Shown here one piece after another: positions 46,430 through 57,521 of a stretch of 64,000 nucleotides of DNA. Source of the stretch: Owenia fusiformis (Eukaryota; Annelida; Polychaeta; Sabellida; Oweniidae); the NCBI GenBank assembly GCA_903813345.2, contig CAIIXF020000002.1:19730455-19794454 (forward strand), written 5' to 3'. The position numbers and the translations under genes were made by a program. The notes below the pieces were generated by a model that was not told the origin of the DNA, did not search any database, and saw nothing but the letters and a program-made list of their open reading frames with translations. Each line of letters opens with the position of its first letter. The stretch's first letter is position 1.

Positions 46430-47722
46430 TTGTAGCGTGTTGTTCTATGTTACACTTTTAGGGTCTTATGGTACACTTAAAGGGGTTGTGCATATTTATT
46501 ATGTAAAGAACTTTAAATGTCCCTAGAGTTGGTCCTAACATCTGTTACACTTTTAGGGGCATGAGTTACACTTTTAGAAGTTTTACATTATGATTTTGTG
46601 ATTATGTTAAGGGTATTACCTAAATGTCCTTTGATATTGTGCTTCTATGTTACACTTTTAGGGGTCTATGCTACACTTTTAGGAGTTGTACATCGTGATT
46701 ATGTTATTGGTATTCTCTAAACGTCCCTTGAGACTATGTTGATTCTATGTTACACTTTTAGGGGTCTATGCTACACTTTTAGGAGTTGTACATCATGATT
46801 ATGTTATTGGTATTCTCTAAACGTCCCTTGAGACTATGTTGAGTCTATGTTACACTTTTAGGGGTCTATGCTACACTTTTAGGAGTTGTACATCATGATT
46901 ATGTTATGGGTATTCTCTAAACGTCCCTTGAGACTATGTTGAGTCTATGTTACACTTTTAGGGGTCTATATATTTAGGTGTTGTAGGCATGCTCTATATG
47001 TCCTTTAGAATGTGCTTCAATGTTACACTTTCTGTAGTCTATGTTACACTTTTAGGGGTCTATATATTTAGGTGTTGTAGGCATGCTCTATATGTCCTTT
47101 AAGAATGTGGTTCAATGTTACACTTTCTGTAGTCTATGTTACACTTTTAGGGGTCTATATATTTAGGTGTTGTAGGCATGCTCTATATGTCCTTTAGAAT
47201 GTGCTTCAATGTCACACTTTCTGTAGTCTATGTTACACTTTTAGGGCTCTATATATTTAGGTGTTGTAGGCATGCTCTATATGTCCTTTAGAATGTGATT
47301 CAATGTTACACTTTCTGTAGTCTATGTTACACTTTTAAGGGTCTATATATTTAGGTGTTGTAGGCATGCTCTATATGTCCTTTAGAATGTGCTTCAATGT
47401 TACACTTTCTGTAGTCTATGTTACACTTTTAGGGGTCTATATATAGGTGTTGTAGGCATGCTCTATATGTCCTTTAGAGTGTGCTTCAATGTTACACTTT
47501 CTGTAGTCTATGTTACACTTTTAGGGGTCTATATATTTAGGTGTTGTAGGCATGCTCTATATGTCCTTTAAGAATGTGGTTCAATGTTACACTTTTTGTA
47601 GTCTATTTTACACTTTTTGTAGTCTATATTACACATTTTGTAGTCTATGTTACACATTTTGTAGTCTATGTTACACATTTTGTAGTCTATGTTATATGTG
47701 TAAGGCCCAATGCTATATACTT
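46430..47722 (-). repeat. Tandem arrays of about 100 bp and 94 bp derived from the 3' end of exon L
   Basis: A first subarray has three to four units of 100 bp (TGTTACACTTTTAGGGGTCT at about 46649, 46749, 46849, 46949). A second has about seven units of 94 bp with CTATATATTTAGGTGTTGTA. A 21-bp micro-array closes it (47590-47690). On the minus strand, CTCAAGGGAC, TTTAGAG and CATAACATAATCA match the exon L tail codons (LKGHLEHAHNIIT). Confidence 0.88.
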
Positions 47723-48033
47723 CTAGGTGTTGTACACCGTGATTATGTTATGGGCATGCTCTAAATGTCCCTTGAGATGGTGCTTCTGTCTGAATGTTTT
47801 CTCACACAAATTACAGCCAAATGGTTTCTCACCAGTATGAACCCTCAAGTGACGGTCACGTATGAACTTGCTTTTAAATGTCTTAAGACATAGATCACAT
47901 TTATACTTGTAATTGGTAGATTCTTCACACGTTGTGGGTTCACTCCTTCCAAATTGACTTGTTTGAGAAGTGCCAAGGGTTACTGCTTCAAATGGTGCTC
48001 TGCCTAAGTCAGATGGATAAAATCGTTCCAGAA
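47723..48033 (-). CDS. ZF exon L
   Basis: Acceptor TTGTTGATTTCAG; spacer LERFYPSDLGRAPFEAVT. Finger 1 YKCDLCLKTF has Arg at helix position 4, where Leu is expected, so its fold may be weakened. Finger 2 FGCNLCEKTF with Q,H,H,G. Tail AHNIITVYNT. The last 60 bases of this exon are the source of the tandem repeats at 46.4-47.7 kb. Confidence 0.87.
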
Positions 48034-48257
48034 CTGAAATCAACAAGAATTATGTATTAGTTTGATGTCTATGTCTATGTCAATAATCTGCAAAAGGCTA
48101 ATTAGCCCATATAAAGCAGATATATAATTTAACAGTGGTATAAATTGAAAAGAATATAATTTAAAACCTTGACATTTAAAAATAGATGGTGTTGATGATA
48201 TCTATTGAGACAAATTTTTTTATATGAAAACTCTACATGGTCTTTGAGTGAATTTTT

Positions 48258-48625
48258 GGCCAAAAGAGGAGGTGATGTGATACCAAAAGATGAGGTGATA
48301 AGATACCAAAAGATGAGGTGATGTGATACCAAATGATAAGGTGATGCGATACCAAAAGATGACGCGGTGTGATACCAAAAGATGAGGTGATGTGACACCA
48401 AAAGATAAGGTGATGTGACACCAAAAATGAGGTGATGTGACATCAAAAATGAGGCGATATGATACCAAAAGATGTGGTAATGTGATACCAAAAGATGAGG
48501 TGATGTGACACCAAAAAAGAGGTGATGTGATTCCAAAAGATAAGTCGATATGATACCAAAAAAAGAGGTGATGTGATTCCAAAAGATAAGTCGATATGAT
48601 ACCAAAAGATGAGGTGATGTGATAC
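48258..48625. repeat. 23/24-bp minisatellite, about 16 copies
   Basis: Units of the form GATGAGGTGATGTGATACCA plus AAA, in the intron between exons K and L. Confidence 0.93.
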
Positions 48626-49702
48626 CCCATCAGTTCTGCATTCACTAAAATCAAATAATACTATACTAGTATTATGAAAGTATTTACAGTGTATAAGGCA
48701 TAGCCAAGTATGAGGGAGGGGCAAGTGTCTTGTGAAAATTTAACAGAAAAATTTAAATTCAGACATTTTTCAACCAAAATTGAGAATTAAAATAAAGTTG
48801 TATAATAGCATTTTCTAGTTGTGGAGTAAATAATTGTAGAGACTCGCTATTGAAACACCTAGGGTCTGTGTCCAAACAATCGTGTTCATTCTAATGTCCA
48901 TAAATGTGACTTGCTAAAGTATGTTTTAAGTCACTGTTGAAAAACATTTATTACAACTTATTTTAGATGTTTGCAGAGGAAAATACAAAAAATATAACGT
49001 AAGTATGATGCTAATTCAGGAAAAAGAGCTACTTTGGAAGTGAATTCATGTAATTTTCTTTATTAATTTTTGCAAAAACAAAGACATCAAAAGACTTATT
49101 TTTTGTTGACTCTTGGTTTAATTTTTCCTAATTGATTCAACTCTCGTTTTTTGGCAATTTGCACAACTAGTATTTGCTATCCTCTAATATCTGGCTCACC
49201 AATTTGACTTTGTACTCAATCTATCAAATTTACTCAAAGTAAAAAAATATTTTTCAAATTAATTTCTTTATTTAAACATCAAATAACAGACATCATTACA
49301 AACAGAAAGCATGCATGCAAATTATATCAGACAAAAATATGTTGAAACAACATATAACAGAAACAAGTACAGATTCTATAGTATTTTATAGTCTTTTGCA
49401 TGTATTTAAAGCAATTCAGGATTCTCCAAACTTCAATATGCACGATTGTTTCTTTTGTTCATTCAAATCTGTGGTAGATACTACAGGGACCAAAAACTTT
49501 GACGTTTGTGGAGAACAGCTCTGATATTTGTATTTCACTGGAAATTTATACAATAAATGTATAATCCTTCCTTACTGAAAAAATCACTATGCATCTTCCA
49601 TAAGCTGCCACCAGTGTTATGCAATACAACATTTTATTGTGTTATATTTCATTAAATCTTAAAATAATCTGAAGATTAAAAAATTCATCTTTCCATCCAA
49701 GT
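48626..49702. other. Intron between ZF exons K and L, upstream part
   Basis: AT-rich; TTTATT at 49633-49638 is the likely poly(A) signal of exon K. No other feature. Confidence 0.5.
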
Positions 49703-50035
49703 CTACTTTCTATGGAGATTCTCGTGCTGCTTGAGATTGTCCTTTCGTCCAAATGCCTTATTGCAAAATGAACATTTAAAAGGTTTTTCTCCAGTGTGGA
49801 CCTTTAAGTGTCTTTCTAGTTTATATGGTGATTGAAATGTTTTCCTACAGAGCTGGCAAATGTGCTGTTTGTCTGATTTGTGCCTAGAGGGAGTCTGTGG
49901 TTGAGTTGATTGTACTCTATAGTGTACAGGGAGACCTTGGTCAGACTGATGAGTGGCCATTGACTGATTAGCGGCTATTGACTGATGATATCTACCTTCA
50001 AGTAATCCTACACTGCCCATATAACCTGGAAAGAT
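49703..50035 (-). CDS. ZF exon K
   Basis: Acceptor TTATCTTTCCAG; Gln/Ser-rich spacer YMGSVGLLEGRYHQS. Finger 1 HICQLCRKTF with S,Y,K,R; finger 2 FKCSFCNKAF with R,D,N,Q and a short H-x3-H end three residues before the stop. AATAAA (TTTATT at 49633-49638) follows 65 bp after the stop. Confidence 0.88.
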   Translation of the reverse strand: MFPGYMGSVGLLEGRYHQSIAANQSMATHQSDQGLPVHYRVQSTQPQTPSRHKSDKQHICQLCRKTFQSPYKLERHLKVHTGEKPFKCSFCNKAFGRKDNLKQHENLHRK

Positions 50036-50395
50036 AAAACAGATCATCAGTATGATTTTTTTGATCACCACTTCAAAATCATAAGTGATACAACAGCTCA
50101 GCTATGTGTTTAGAATGAGGGACTTTTGGGTGGATTAGTCAATAAAATATCCTGACAATAGGGGTTGAAAACACATAAAATTTCAAATCAACTCTAAACA
50201 AACTAGATATCAACTCATTAAACTGATAATATTGTCGATTAATGCATATTGTTACAATGACTATCAAATTCACATTAACACTCAGAACCAAAATATACCA
50301 TATAAATTAAAAGGTCAAAGTAATATGATGAGACATAAATTGACACATCCTCCAAAATAAACTGAACGTACATAGGATTTATACCCAATAGATTT
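50036..50395. other. Intron between ZF exons J and K
   Basis: 360 bp; nothing seen. Confidence 0.6.
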
Positions 50396-50859
50396 CTATT
50401 CGAGCACTTTGTGAACCATTCTCCTGTGTTGTTTCAAACTTTGGGGCTGGATAAATGATTTTTTGCAAAATTCACAAGTGTATGGTTTCTCTCCAGTATG
50501 GATCCTACAATGGTATCTATAGTTTGTGACATCACAGAATGACTTCAGACACATTGTACACAGAAATTTGTTTTTTCTGATTCGTTGCTTTTTTTCTCCA
50601 GTGTGGGTACTAATGTCCTCTCCCGTATGTATTCCTGTTATATCTCGAGTGTTTTCATTGATTTTCTCCCCAATGTGGGGCATATCATTATTATTATGAC
50701 TGTCATAACTAGCACCATATATTTGATATGGTAAACAGTCACTATGAGGGTTCTTGTTTGGCAATTGATGGCCTTGAACCCTTAATGACCTTGAGGTTGC
50801 TATGGAAGGCTCATGTTGTCTTCTCTCCCAAGCAAGTGTTGTTACCATGGTTACATGGC
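50396..50859 (-). CDS. ZF exon J
   Basis: Acceptor TTTCTACTTTCAG; long spacer HVTMVTTLAWERRQHE with several linker fossils (HIGEK, IHTGED, THTGEK). Finger 1 FLCTMCLKSF has Tyr instead of Leu at helix position 4 (D,T,N,Y). Finger 2 YTCEFCKKSF with Q,Q,S,Q and Pro at helix position 1, as in exons M to T. Confidence 0.87.
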
Positions 50860-51329
50860 CTGAAAGTAGAAATAAACTTTATTCACCAAATGTAAGTTTA
50901 CCTTTTCTTCAATAAAGATTTCCTCACTTTCTATGTTCATGTACCAGTATGGAACTTCAAATAGCATTTGACTCAGACTAGTCCCATGAAAGCCTCCTTG
51001 CAAGACAATATTGAAATAATAAAAATAAATAGTAAATGCATATCTTACATTTTAAAGTTTTTTTATTTTCATTATAATATTATACATAAGAACTGGTATT
51101 GTCAGTGGTATGAAAAAGCAATGTCTTATTATTAAATCTCAAACACAAATGATTTCTCTGGTGTGGATCTTGTATCTCTGTGTTGCACTGATAAAATTAA
51201 TTTGTATGTTTGGATCATTAACAGTCAATAATATACAAGTATGTACTGTATGCTTAATCCCTTATGTTTGGATCATCAACAGTAACCAATTTAATTGTAT
51301 GTTACCTCTTGCCTACTGTTTTTATGTTG

Positions 51330-51560
51330 ATCCTTTGCAAGTGTTCCCCATATTATTCAATGTTTTAATGTTGCCCTTTTATACATGTTCATCTGTGTCT
51401 TTTCATAATGCTCCTTTACAAATGCTCCAAATATTAGGCCTATTCTATGTTTTCATGTTGCTCCTTTGCAAATGTTCCCCATATTATTCAATGTTTTAAT
51501 GCTGCCCTTTTATACATGTTCATCTGTGTGTTTTCATATGTTAATCCTTTACAAATGTTC
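51330..51560. repeat. Tandem duplication of about 160 bp downstream of exon J
   Basis: CCCCATATTATTCAATGTTT and TTTTATACATGTTCATCTGT occur at about 51347/51384 and again at 51477/51510. Confidence 0.75.
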
Positions 51561-51567
51561 ATCCATA

Positions 51568-51920
51568 TTATTCAAGCTCACAATTAGGATCCATTTTATG
51601 TACATGATTTATATGACTCTTAAGATGATGCTTCATCCTAAAGCTTTTTCCACATATCTGACAACAATGGGGTTTCTCTCCAGTATGGACTTTAAAATGA
51701 TGGTTCAAACCGGTGCGATCTCTGAAGAATTTACAGCAGAGATTGCACTGAAATTTATGTTGTTGCTTGTTTTTAGGACTAACATCGGAATACCACACTG
51801 CATTATTTGTCAATGCATCAGTGTCTCCTCTAGTGTCAAATAATGAGTCTTCAGTTTTTAAGTCATCTTTTGAAGTGGCATCATGATTCTGTCCTCCATA
51901 ATGCTGCCAGTATATCTTGG
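51568..51920 (-). CDS. ZF exon I
   Basis: Acceptor TTATTTTTCAG; acidic spacer starting [19 protein letters not shown]. Finger 1 [10 protein letters not shown] with D,T,G,H; linker HTGEKPH; finger 2 CCQICGKSF with M,H,H,S; tail [11 protein letters not shown]. Confidence 0.87.
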
Positions 51921-51934
51921 CTGAAAAATAAGTG

Positions 51935-52640
51935 AAAATTCTAAACTTTTAAATAACTGCTGTATTTAATTGTAAAGCTACCTAGTAATAAAGATACATT
52001 TTGACAAAGAAATACAATGACGCTTTTTAAACAGGTCCAGACCATATAAAACATATACATACATGTAGGAACTAAAACATATAGCTATAATTCATAAACT
52101 AACATGTTGTTCATCTAAAACAAACTTTTCCAATTAAGGTTCACATTCATTTAAGGCATATTGCTGAAATTCTATCTGGAGTGTTTTCCTGCACATATCA
52201 CACATAAATGGCCTTTCTCCAGTATGGATCATCATGTGATAACTTAGAATTACACAGGGAAATTCTAAAACCTTTAAATAACTACTGTATTTTATTGTAA
52301 AGCTTACCTAATAACAAAGATACATTTTGACCAAGACATACAAATTAGTGTTCACATTTTTCACTTATAACAAAAAAATGTTCGATAAAATAAGAACTGG
52401 TGTGACTACACAGTGACCTTTGATTTACAATTAATAGATAACAAACTTAGAACTAAAACCTTTTCGATAAAAGTGTTGTCGAGTTGCAGGTCCAGACCAC
52501 ATGAAACATAGGAACTACATGTATATAGCTATAACTTATAAACTAACATTTTGATTATTTATAAACAAACTTTTCCAACTTTTAAGGTTCATCTTCATTT
52601 GAGGCATATTGCTGAAATTATATCTGGAGAATATGTCCTG
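51935..52640. repeat. Segmental tandem duplication of about 330 bp carrying a dead finger
   Basis: AAATTCTAAA(A)CTTTTAAATA, GATACATTTTGAC, GGTCCAGACCA, ATATAGCTATAA and GGCATATTGCTGAAATT occur in the same order twice (51937-52190 and 52262-52625). Confidence 0.8.
52140..52260 (-). pseudogene. Dead finger fragment related to exon H
   Basis: On the minus strand it reads [13 protein letters not shown], then CDMCRKT, matching exon H ([21 protein letters not shown]). The first Cys pair and the second finger's histidines are lost, and no acceptor is seen. Confidence 0.8.
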
Positions 52641-52696
52641 TCCATTTTATGATGAAGAAGTCTGATCCATTTTTTGAAGAATAAGTCATATCCATT

Positions 52697-53100
52697 TTAT
52701 GAAAAATAAGTCATATCCATTTTATGCACCCTTTGGACATGTTGTTTTAGTTGATGCTTGAGTTTGAATGTTCTTCTGCACATATCACATATAAATGGCC
52801 TTTCTCCAGTATGGATCATCATATGATTACTCAGATTACAACTATTTCTAAACCTCTTGCTACAACAAGGACATTTATATTTCAACTGGATCATTTGTCC
52901 TCCACGTGTGATAGATACATCATCTGGAATGCTGTCAATGTTCATGTCAGGAGTTGTTATTTCTCCAGTGTAGGTACCTATCTTTCCAGTACTGACATTT
53001 CCAGTGTGGGATATTGTCTCTTCAGTATAGGTACCTATCTCTCCAATGTGTTGTAATTTCCAATTCTCATAGTTAATATTAGTTGGGTATTCTCCTTGAC
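52697..53100 (-). CDS. ZF exon H
   Basis: Acceptor TGCTTTCCAG; spacer nearly the same as G, but several TGE motifs are mutated (YTEET, HTGNV, STGKI). Finger 1 as in G (N,C,N,N); finger 2 FICDMCRRTF with L,H,Q,Q; tail VHKMDMTYFS, like exons B, C and I. Confidence 0.88.
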
Positions 53101-53465
53101 CTGGAAAGCAGGTATATTAGTTAGTTATACGCATCCATACACCTTCCAATACTGTATTTAACAATGTACTTAGATATATGTTATCTTAACTTACATGCAA
53201 TTAATAGCCAATAATAAAATTGCTCAAACTAAAACAGTGAGGAAAAATAATCACACAAAATTAAAAGTTCATCGAGCCTTATAAGCTAGTGTTATAGTAT
53301 AACATAAACATTGGGGATGAAGATCTGCAACACATATCTCTCTGAGACTGGTTTCTAATCTTTTGGATACATAAATTGTGTCCAGTGTGCATAGCATATT
53401 CATTTTCAATATACTTCGTTCTTTGTGCATGATATATATTGTACATGCATATCATTTTATACGTC
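53101..53465. other. Part of the intron between ZF exons G and H
   Basis: No element recognised apart from a linker-like GTGTCCAGTGTGCATAGCAT near 53379. Confidence 0.5.
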
Positions 53466-53737
53466 CTATGTATCATTTCATGCATCAGGTGTCATCTCAT
53501 GTATCACATGTCATCTCATGCATTATGTGTCATCTCATGTTGTATGTGTCATCTCATGCATTATGTGTCATCTTATGCATCATGTGTCATCTCATCTAGC
53601 ATGTATCATCTCATGCATTATGTGTCATCTTATGCATCACATGTCATCTCATGCATCATGTGTCATCTCATGCATTATGTGTCATCTTATGCATCATGTG
53701 TCATCTCATACATCATGTGTCATCTCATACATCCTAT
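53466..53737. repeat. 19-bp minisatellite, about 14 copies
   Basis: Variants of GTCATCTCATGCATCATGT. A few related units also lie at 54533-54590 in the next intron, another trace of duplication of the G/H region. Confidence 0.93.
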
Positions 53738-53893
53738 TTTTGCATTTGTATGGTAATATTGAATATGCATTCCTTTCACTGAACTTAACTGAACATAAAC
53801 GCAACGATCAAATTTCAGCTTTAGAAGCACTATGAATGCTACTGTATTTTGATGAGATGAAAGCAGTTTTTAGGATCCAAATTTTCAGTGAGT

Positions 53894-54327
53894 CTAGCTT
53901 GTCTGTTTATGTACTCCCCTCATATGTGTGTTAAGATGTTGTTGTTGCCTGAAACGCTTTAAACACATTATACACTGATATGGTTTCTCTCCAGTATGGA
54001 TCCGCATATGATTACTCAGATTACAACTATTTCTAAACCTTTTGCTACAACAAGGACATTTATATTTCAACTGTATCATTTTTCCTCCACGTGTGACGGA
54101 TACATTATGTTGACTTTTGACCACTGTGAAAGTCCCTGGGGTAGTTCTCTCAGTGGTTATTTCACCAGTGTGAGTACTTATCTCTCCAGTACCGTAATTC
54201 CTATCTCTGGTGTAGGTATCTATCTCTCCAGTGTGGGATATTGTCTCTCCAGTACAGGTACCTATCTCTCCAGTGTGTTGTAATTTCCAATTCTCATAGT
54301 TAATATTAGTTGGGTATTCTCCTTGAC
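53894..54327 (-). CDS. ZF exon G (mosaic of F and H types)
   Basis: Acceptor CTGCATTCCAG; spacer [16 protein letters not shown], as in H, with five TGE(I/T) copies. Finger 1 [10 protein letters not shown] with N,C,N,N is the H-type finger; finger 2 [10 protein letters not shown] with Q,Q,H,T and tail VHKQTS is the F-type finger. Confidence 0.88.
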
Positions 54328-54745
54328 CTGGAATGCAGGTATACTAGTTAGTTATACGCATCCATACACCTTCCACAATCTTCCTGATTTAGATATTCAG
54401 AAAAAAGTTGATTTATAAGGTATCCCACATATTTTCAGTGAGAATTTTTAATTACATGTACTTGGTATTGCCATAAAGTGCTCTGAGAGCTAAGCATACT
54501 TATATGAATATATTTAACAAAACAGTACACATTTCATACATCATGTGTCATGTCATGCACACGTGTCATTTCATGTATCATGTGTCAGCTCATACATCCT
54601 GCTTTCATATTTGTATGATAATATTGTGGATGCATTCCTCTCATGTGAATATTCCATAGTAAACAAAATAACTTTTACATAAACGTAACAATCTTTTAGT
54701 ATTAGAAGAATGTTTTGTTGAGATGGAAGCAGTTTTTCAGTAAGT
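54328..54745. other. Intron between ZF exons F and G
   Basis: Its right half resembles the intron after exon H (same CTTGACCTGGAA.GCAGGTAT start); a few 19-bp repeat units at 54533-54590. Confidence 0.6.
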
Positions 54746-55104
54746 CTAACTTGTCTGTTTATGCACTCCCTTCATATGTGTGTTAAGATGTTGTTGTTGC
54801 CTGAAGCGCTTTAAACACAGTACACATTGATATGGTTTCTCTCCAGTATGGATCCGCATATGAATTTGAAGATGTAATAAAGATCTGAATCGTTTATCAC
54901 AAATTTCACAACCAAAGTTCTTCAAAGCAACATCAGAAGCATTTCGAGTATTGCTAGGATTATTTGAATATCTTTCTCCGAATAAAAGGTTTGGAATATT
55001 ATCTGAACAACTCTTTCTAGTAAAAGTCTGTATGTGGTTTTCATAAGTCTTGCCAGTGAGGGTTCTTCCTGTTTTACTATAGCCCCAGTTGTAACCCATT
55101 GTCC
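54746..55104 (-). CDS. ZF exon F
   Basis: Acceptor TTATTTTCCAG; spacer TMGYNWGYSKTGRTLTGKT aligns with that of D. Finger 1 FGCEICDKRF with S,L,H,I. Finger 2 YQCVLCLKRF with Q,Q,H,T, ending GVHKQTS, shared with exon G. Confidence 0.88.
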
Positions 55105-55757
55105 CTGGAAAATAAATCAACTTTAAATGTTCTTTAAATGAATGTGTTAAACATTACAAAACATGAGTCACAAGTTCATACCGTCTTTACTGTGGTCTTT
55201 TTAATTCTAAAATAACAGAGAAAGTGTTGAAATTAGAAGGAATGAAATAATGAACAAAATAGCATAGTATTCAAATTTCATGAAGAAATTTATTCAATAT
55301 TTGATTTGAACATATGACAAGCAACATATCTACCATAATACAATATATTACTGATAAACATTTTCACAGTGTACAACCAAAATGATGTTACAGTTACAGG
55401 CACACCAGAGAGCTTCTGTACTGATTTCAAACAGAGAAATGCCCTGGAGCAAGAATAATGGTGCCAGCCAAAAGTTGCGTCAAAATCAGAGCACAAAGAT
55501 ATAATTTGGCACAGTTTCCAACATTAAATTGTGATTTGGCTGACAAAAACCTAATCTTAAGATAATATTAACAGTGAATGTATCAGCATTTTGCTATTAC
55601 ACCGCATTATTAGTTTGATTGATTATGAAATATATGCCTCTATTCTACTATTCTGTATCTAGAAACTGGCAACAGAGGGCTTCACTACATGCCTATCAGA
55701 CCTCTTTCAATGGGATAATGTATTTCTTGTTCTCTTCTGTATTATTTTAGTATCCCA
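55105..55757. other. Intron between ZF exons E and F
   Basis: No element or gene recognised. Confidence 0.5.
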
Positions 55758-56113
55758 TCAGTGTACTTTCCTGTTGTTCTTTATTTTGACTTGTTTATGT
55801 ACTCCTTTCATATGTGTATTGAGATGCTGATGTTGTCGGAATCGTTTCAAGCATAACTCACACTGAAATGGTCTCTCCCCAGTATGGATCCTCATGTGAA
55901 CTTTAAGTTCTTGCGAAAATTTAAATTGTTTACCACAAATATCACAACCAAATTTTGAAAAAACATTGGAGGCTTTAGGATTGTTGCCAGGTTTATTTGA
56001 AAGTCTTTCTCCAGATGAATAGTAATTTAGGTGTAATCCTCCAGTATGGATCTGTGTTTCTCCAGTAAGGATTCCCCCAGTGATTCCGTAGTTCATGGTG
56101 TCAATCTTTTTTA
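55758..56113 (-). CDS. ZF exon E
   Basis: Acceptor TTATTTTGCAG; spacer [13 protein letters not shown] followed by [11 protein letters not shown]. Finger 1 [10 protein letters not shown] with F,Q,E,V; finger 2 [10 protein letters not shown] with Q,Q,H,T, the same helix as in D. The tail is longer ([12 protein letters not shown]). Confidence 0.88.
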
Positions 56114-56510
56114 CTGCAAAATAAACCAACTTTAAATGTTAAATGTCAGTTGCAAAAAAATAAACAAAAGGTCCTAAGAGCTATCATTCTTGATATTACA
56201 TTACATATTTTATTTATAGAATTTGTCGTATAGTATCCAGCAATCTCAGCATATAAATAGTACTGTTACTTTGATACATATATTTGTAATAATCATGATT
56301 GTCCATATATTTATCATATCAACTGCTTCTTCTTGCTACACACATATACAATGGCCCTGTATGTATCCTGAGTGTCCATTCCTATGTCCTTTATGCCAGT
56401 ATTATGTGTCAATTCTCGAGTCCTATGTATCAACAATTCCTGTATCATATATTTGAGACGATGAGGGACACAAGCAGTCTATCCCAATATATTTCAGTAT
56501 TTTTCTGATA
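56114..56510. other. Intron between ZF exons D and E
   Basis: No feature beyond scattered CCTATGT/CCAGTATTATGTG phrases that may be old linker fossils. Confidence 0.4.
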
Positions 56511-56860
56511 CTATTGCCTATGCACTCCTTTCATATGTGTGTTAAGATGTTGGTGTTGTCTGAAACGCTTTAAACACAATGCACACTGGTATGGCTTCTC
56601 TCCAGTATGGATCCTCATATGAATCTTGAGATTTTGAGAATCTTTGAATCGTTTACCACAAACATCACAACCAAATTTCAAAACAACATTAGACGCATAG
56701 GGAACATTGCTAGGTTTACTTGAATGACTTTCTTTGAATGAACGATTCCAAGTATTCAATGCATGTCTTTCTCCTGCAAATGTCCGTATATAGTTTTCAG
56801 AAGTCTCGCCAGTGAGGATTCTTCCAAATTTACTAGAGGCCCAGCTGTCACTCATTGTCA
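56511..56860 (-). CDS. ZF exon D
   Basis: Acceptor TTATTTTCCAG; spacer [19 protein letters not shown], including old linker-like LTGET and FAGER pieces. Finger 1 [10 protein letters not shown] with D,Q,N,I; linker HTGEKPY; finger 2 [10 protein letters not shown] with Q,Q,H,T; ends GVHRQ. Clearly a sister of E and F. Confidence 0.88.
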
Positions 56861-57133
56861 CTGGAAAATAAACCAACTTTGAATTTACAATGAGTGTGTG
56901 TGCTAGATATTTACAAAACAATAAGTTTATAATAAGTTTATTGCTAACAAGAAATGAAACAGCAGCCAATGTCTGAAATTGAGAGGAATCAATGAAATTC
57001 AGGCGTGTTCTAAATTGTGATTGGTGTCCCCAAATTTGATTTTGATTTTATTCAGCCTAAAACTTTGATTCTCCAACATTTGAAACTATTAGATGCTTGA
57101 AAATTTCACAACTGGCTTGCACCAAGTTGAAGG

Positions 57134-57292
57134 CAAAATAAAAATAACAAGGCATTAACATGCAAAATGTCATCACCTGCCATTTGCTACAGAAGCCAAA
57201 TGCCGAACACCAACTACCAAATGCCAAACACCAACCATCATCCACAAAAAATTTAGAGACTAAAATATGTCACCACTTTTGGTGGTGATATA
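57134..57292. repeat. Dispersed repeat copy (also at 19143-19262)
   Basis: GCATTAACATGCAAAATGTC, CCTGCCATTTG.TACAGA, CATCCACAAAAA and GTCACCAC..GGTGGTGA occur in the same order at both places. Confidence 0.8.
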
Positions 57293-57521
57293 ACTATATT
57301 TTTGGGGAGAAAAATCCTTCAAGAACACATTATTATGTACTTTGTGGGCAAGTTTGATTAATATAACATAACTTTTTATTAGCATTAAAATTTATTTCTT
57401 CTTGCTATCTAATATTTGATTATATATATATATTTATACTGTATATATCAAAAAATATTATTGAAATTATTACACCTCCAGTTCTAGGCTTCCCAAAGGA
57501 ATGCCAAACATATATACCCAA

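Noticed and set aside
46430-47722. Possible CRISPR-like repeat array
   Set aside because: Units are adjacent with no variable spacers of constant length, and the DNA is animal; it derives from exon L.
48129-48724. Four overlapping minus-strand frames of 63-158 codons rich in SFGI/LLVSHHLIF
   Set aside because: Translation of the 23/24-bp minisatellite in several frames.
53378-53835. Three + strand frames rich in Cys/His (ISCIMCHLMH)
   Set aside because: They look zinc-finger-like by the Cys/His content but are only the 19-bp repeat read in different frames; no C2H2 spacing.
54533-54590. Possible regulatory repeat in the intron between F and G
   Set aside because: Only a few decayed units of the 19-bp minisatellite carried along by duplication of the G/H region.
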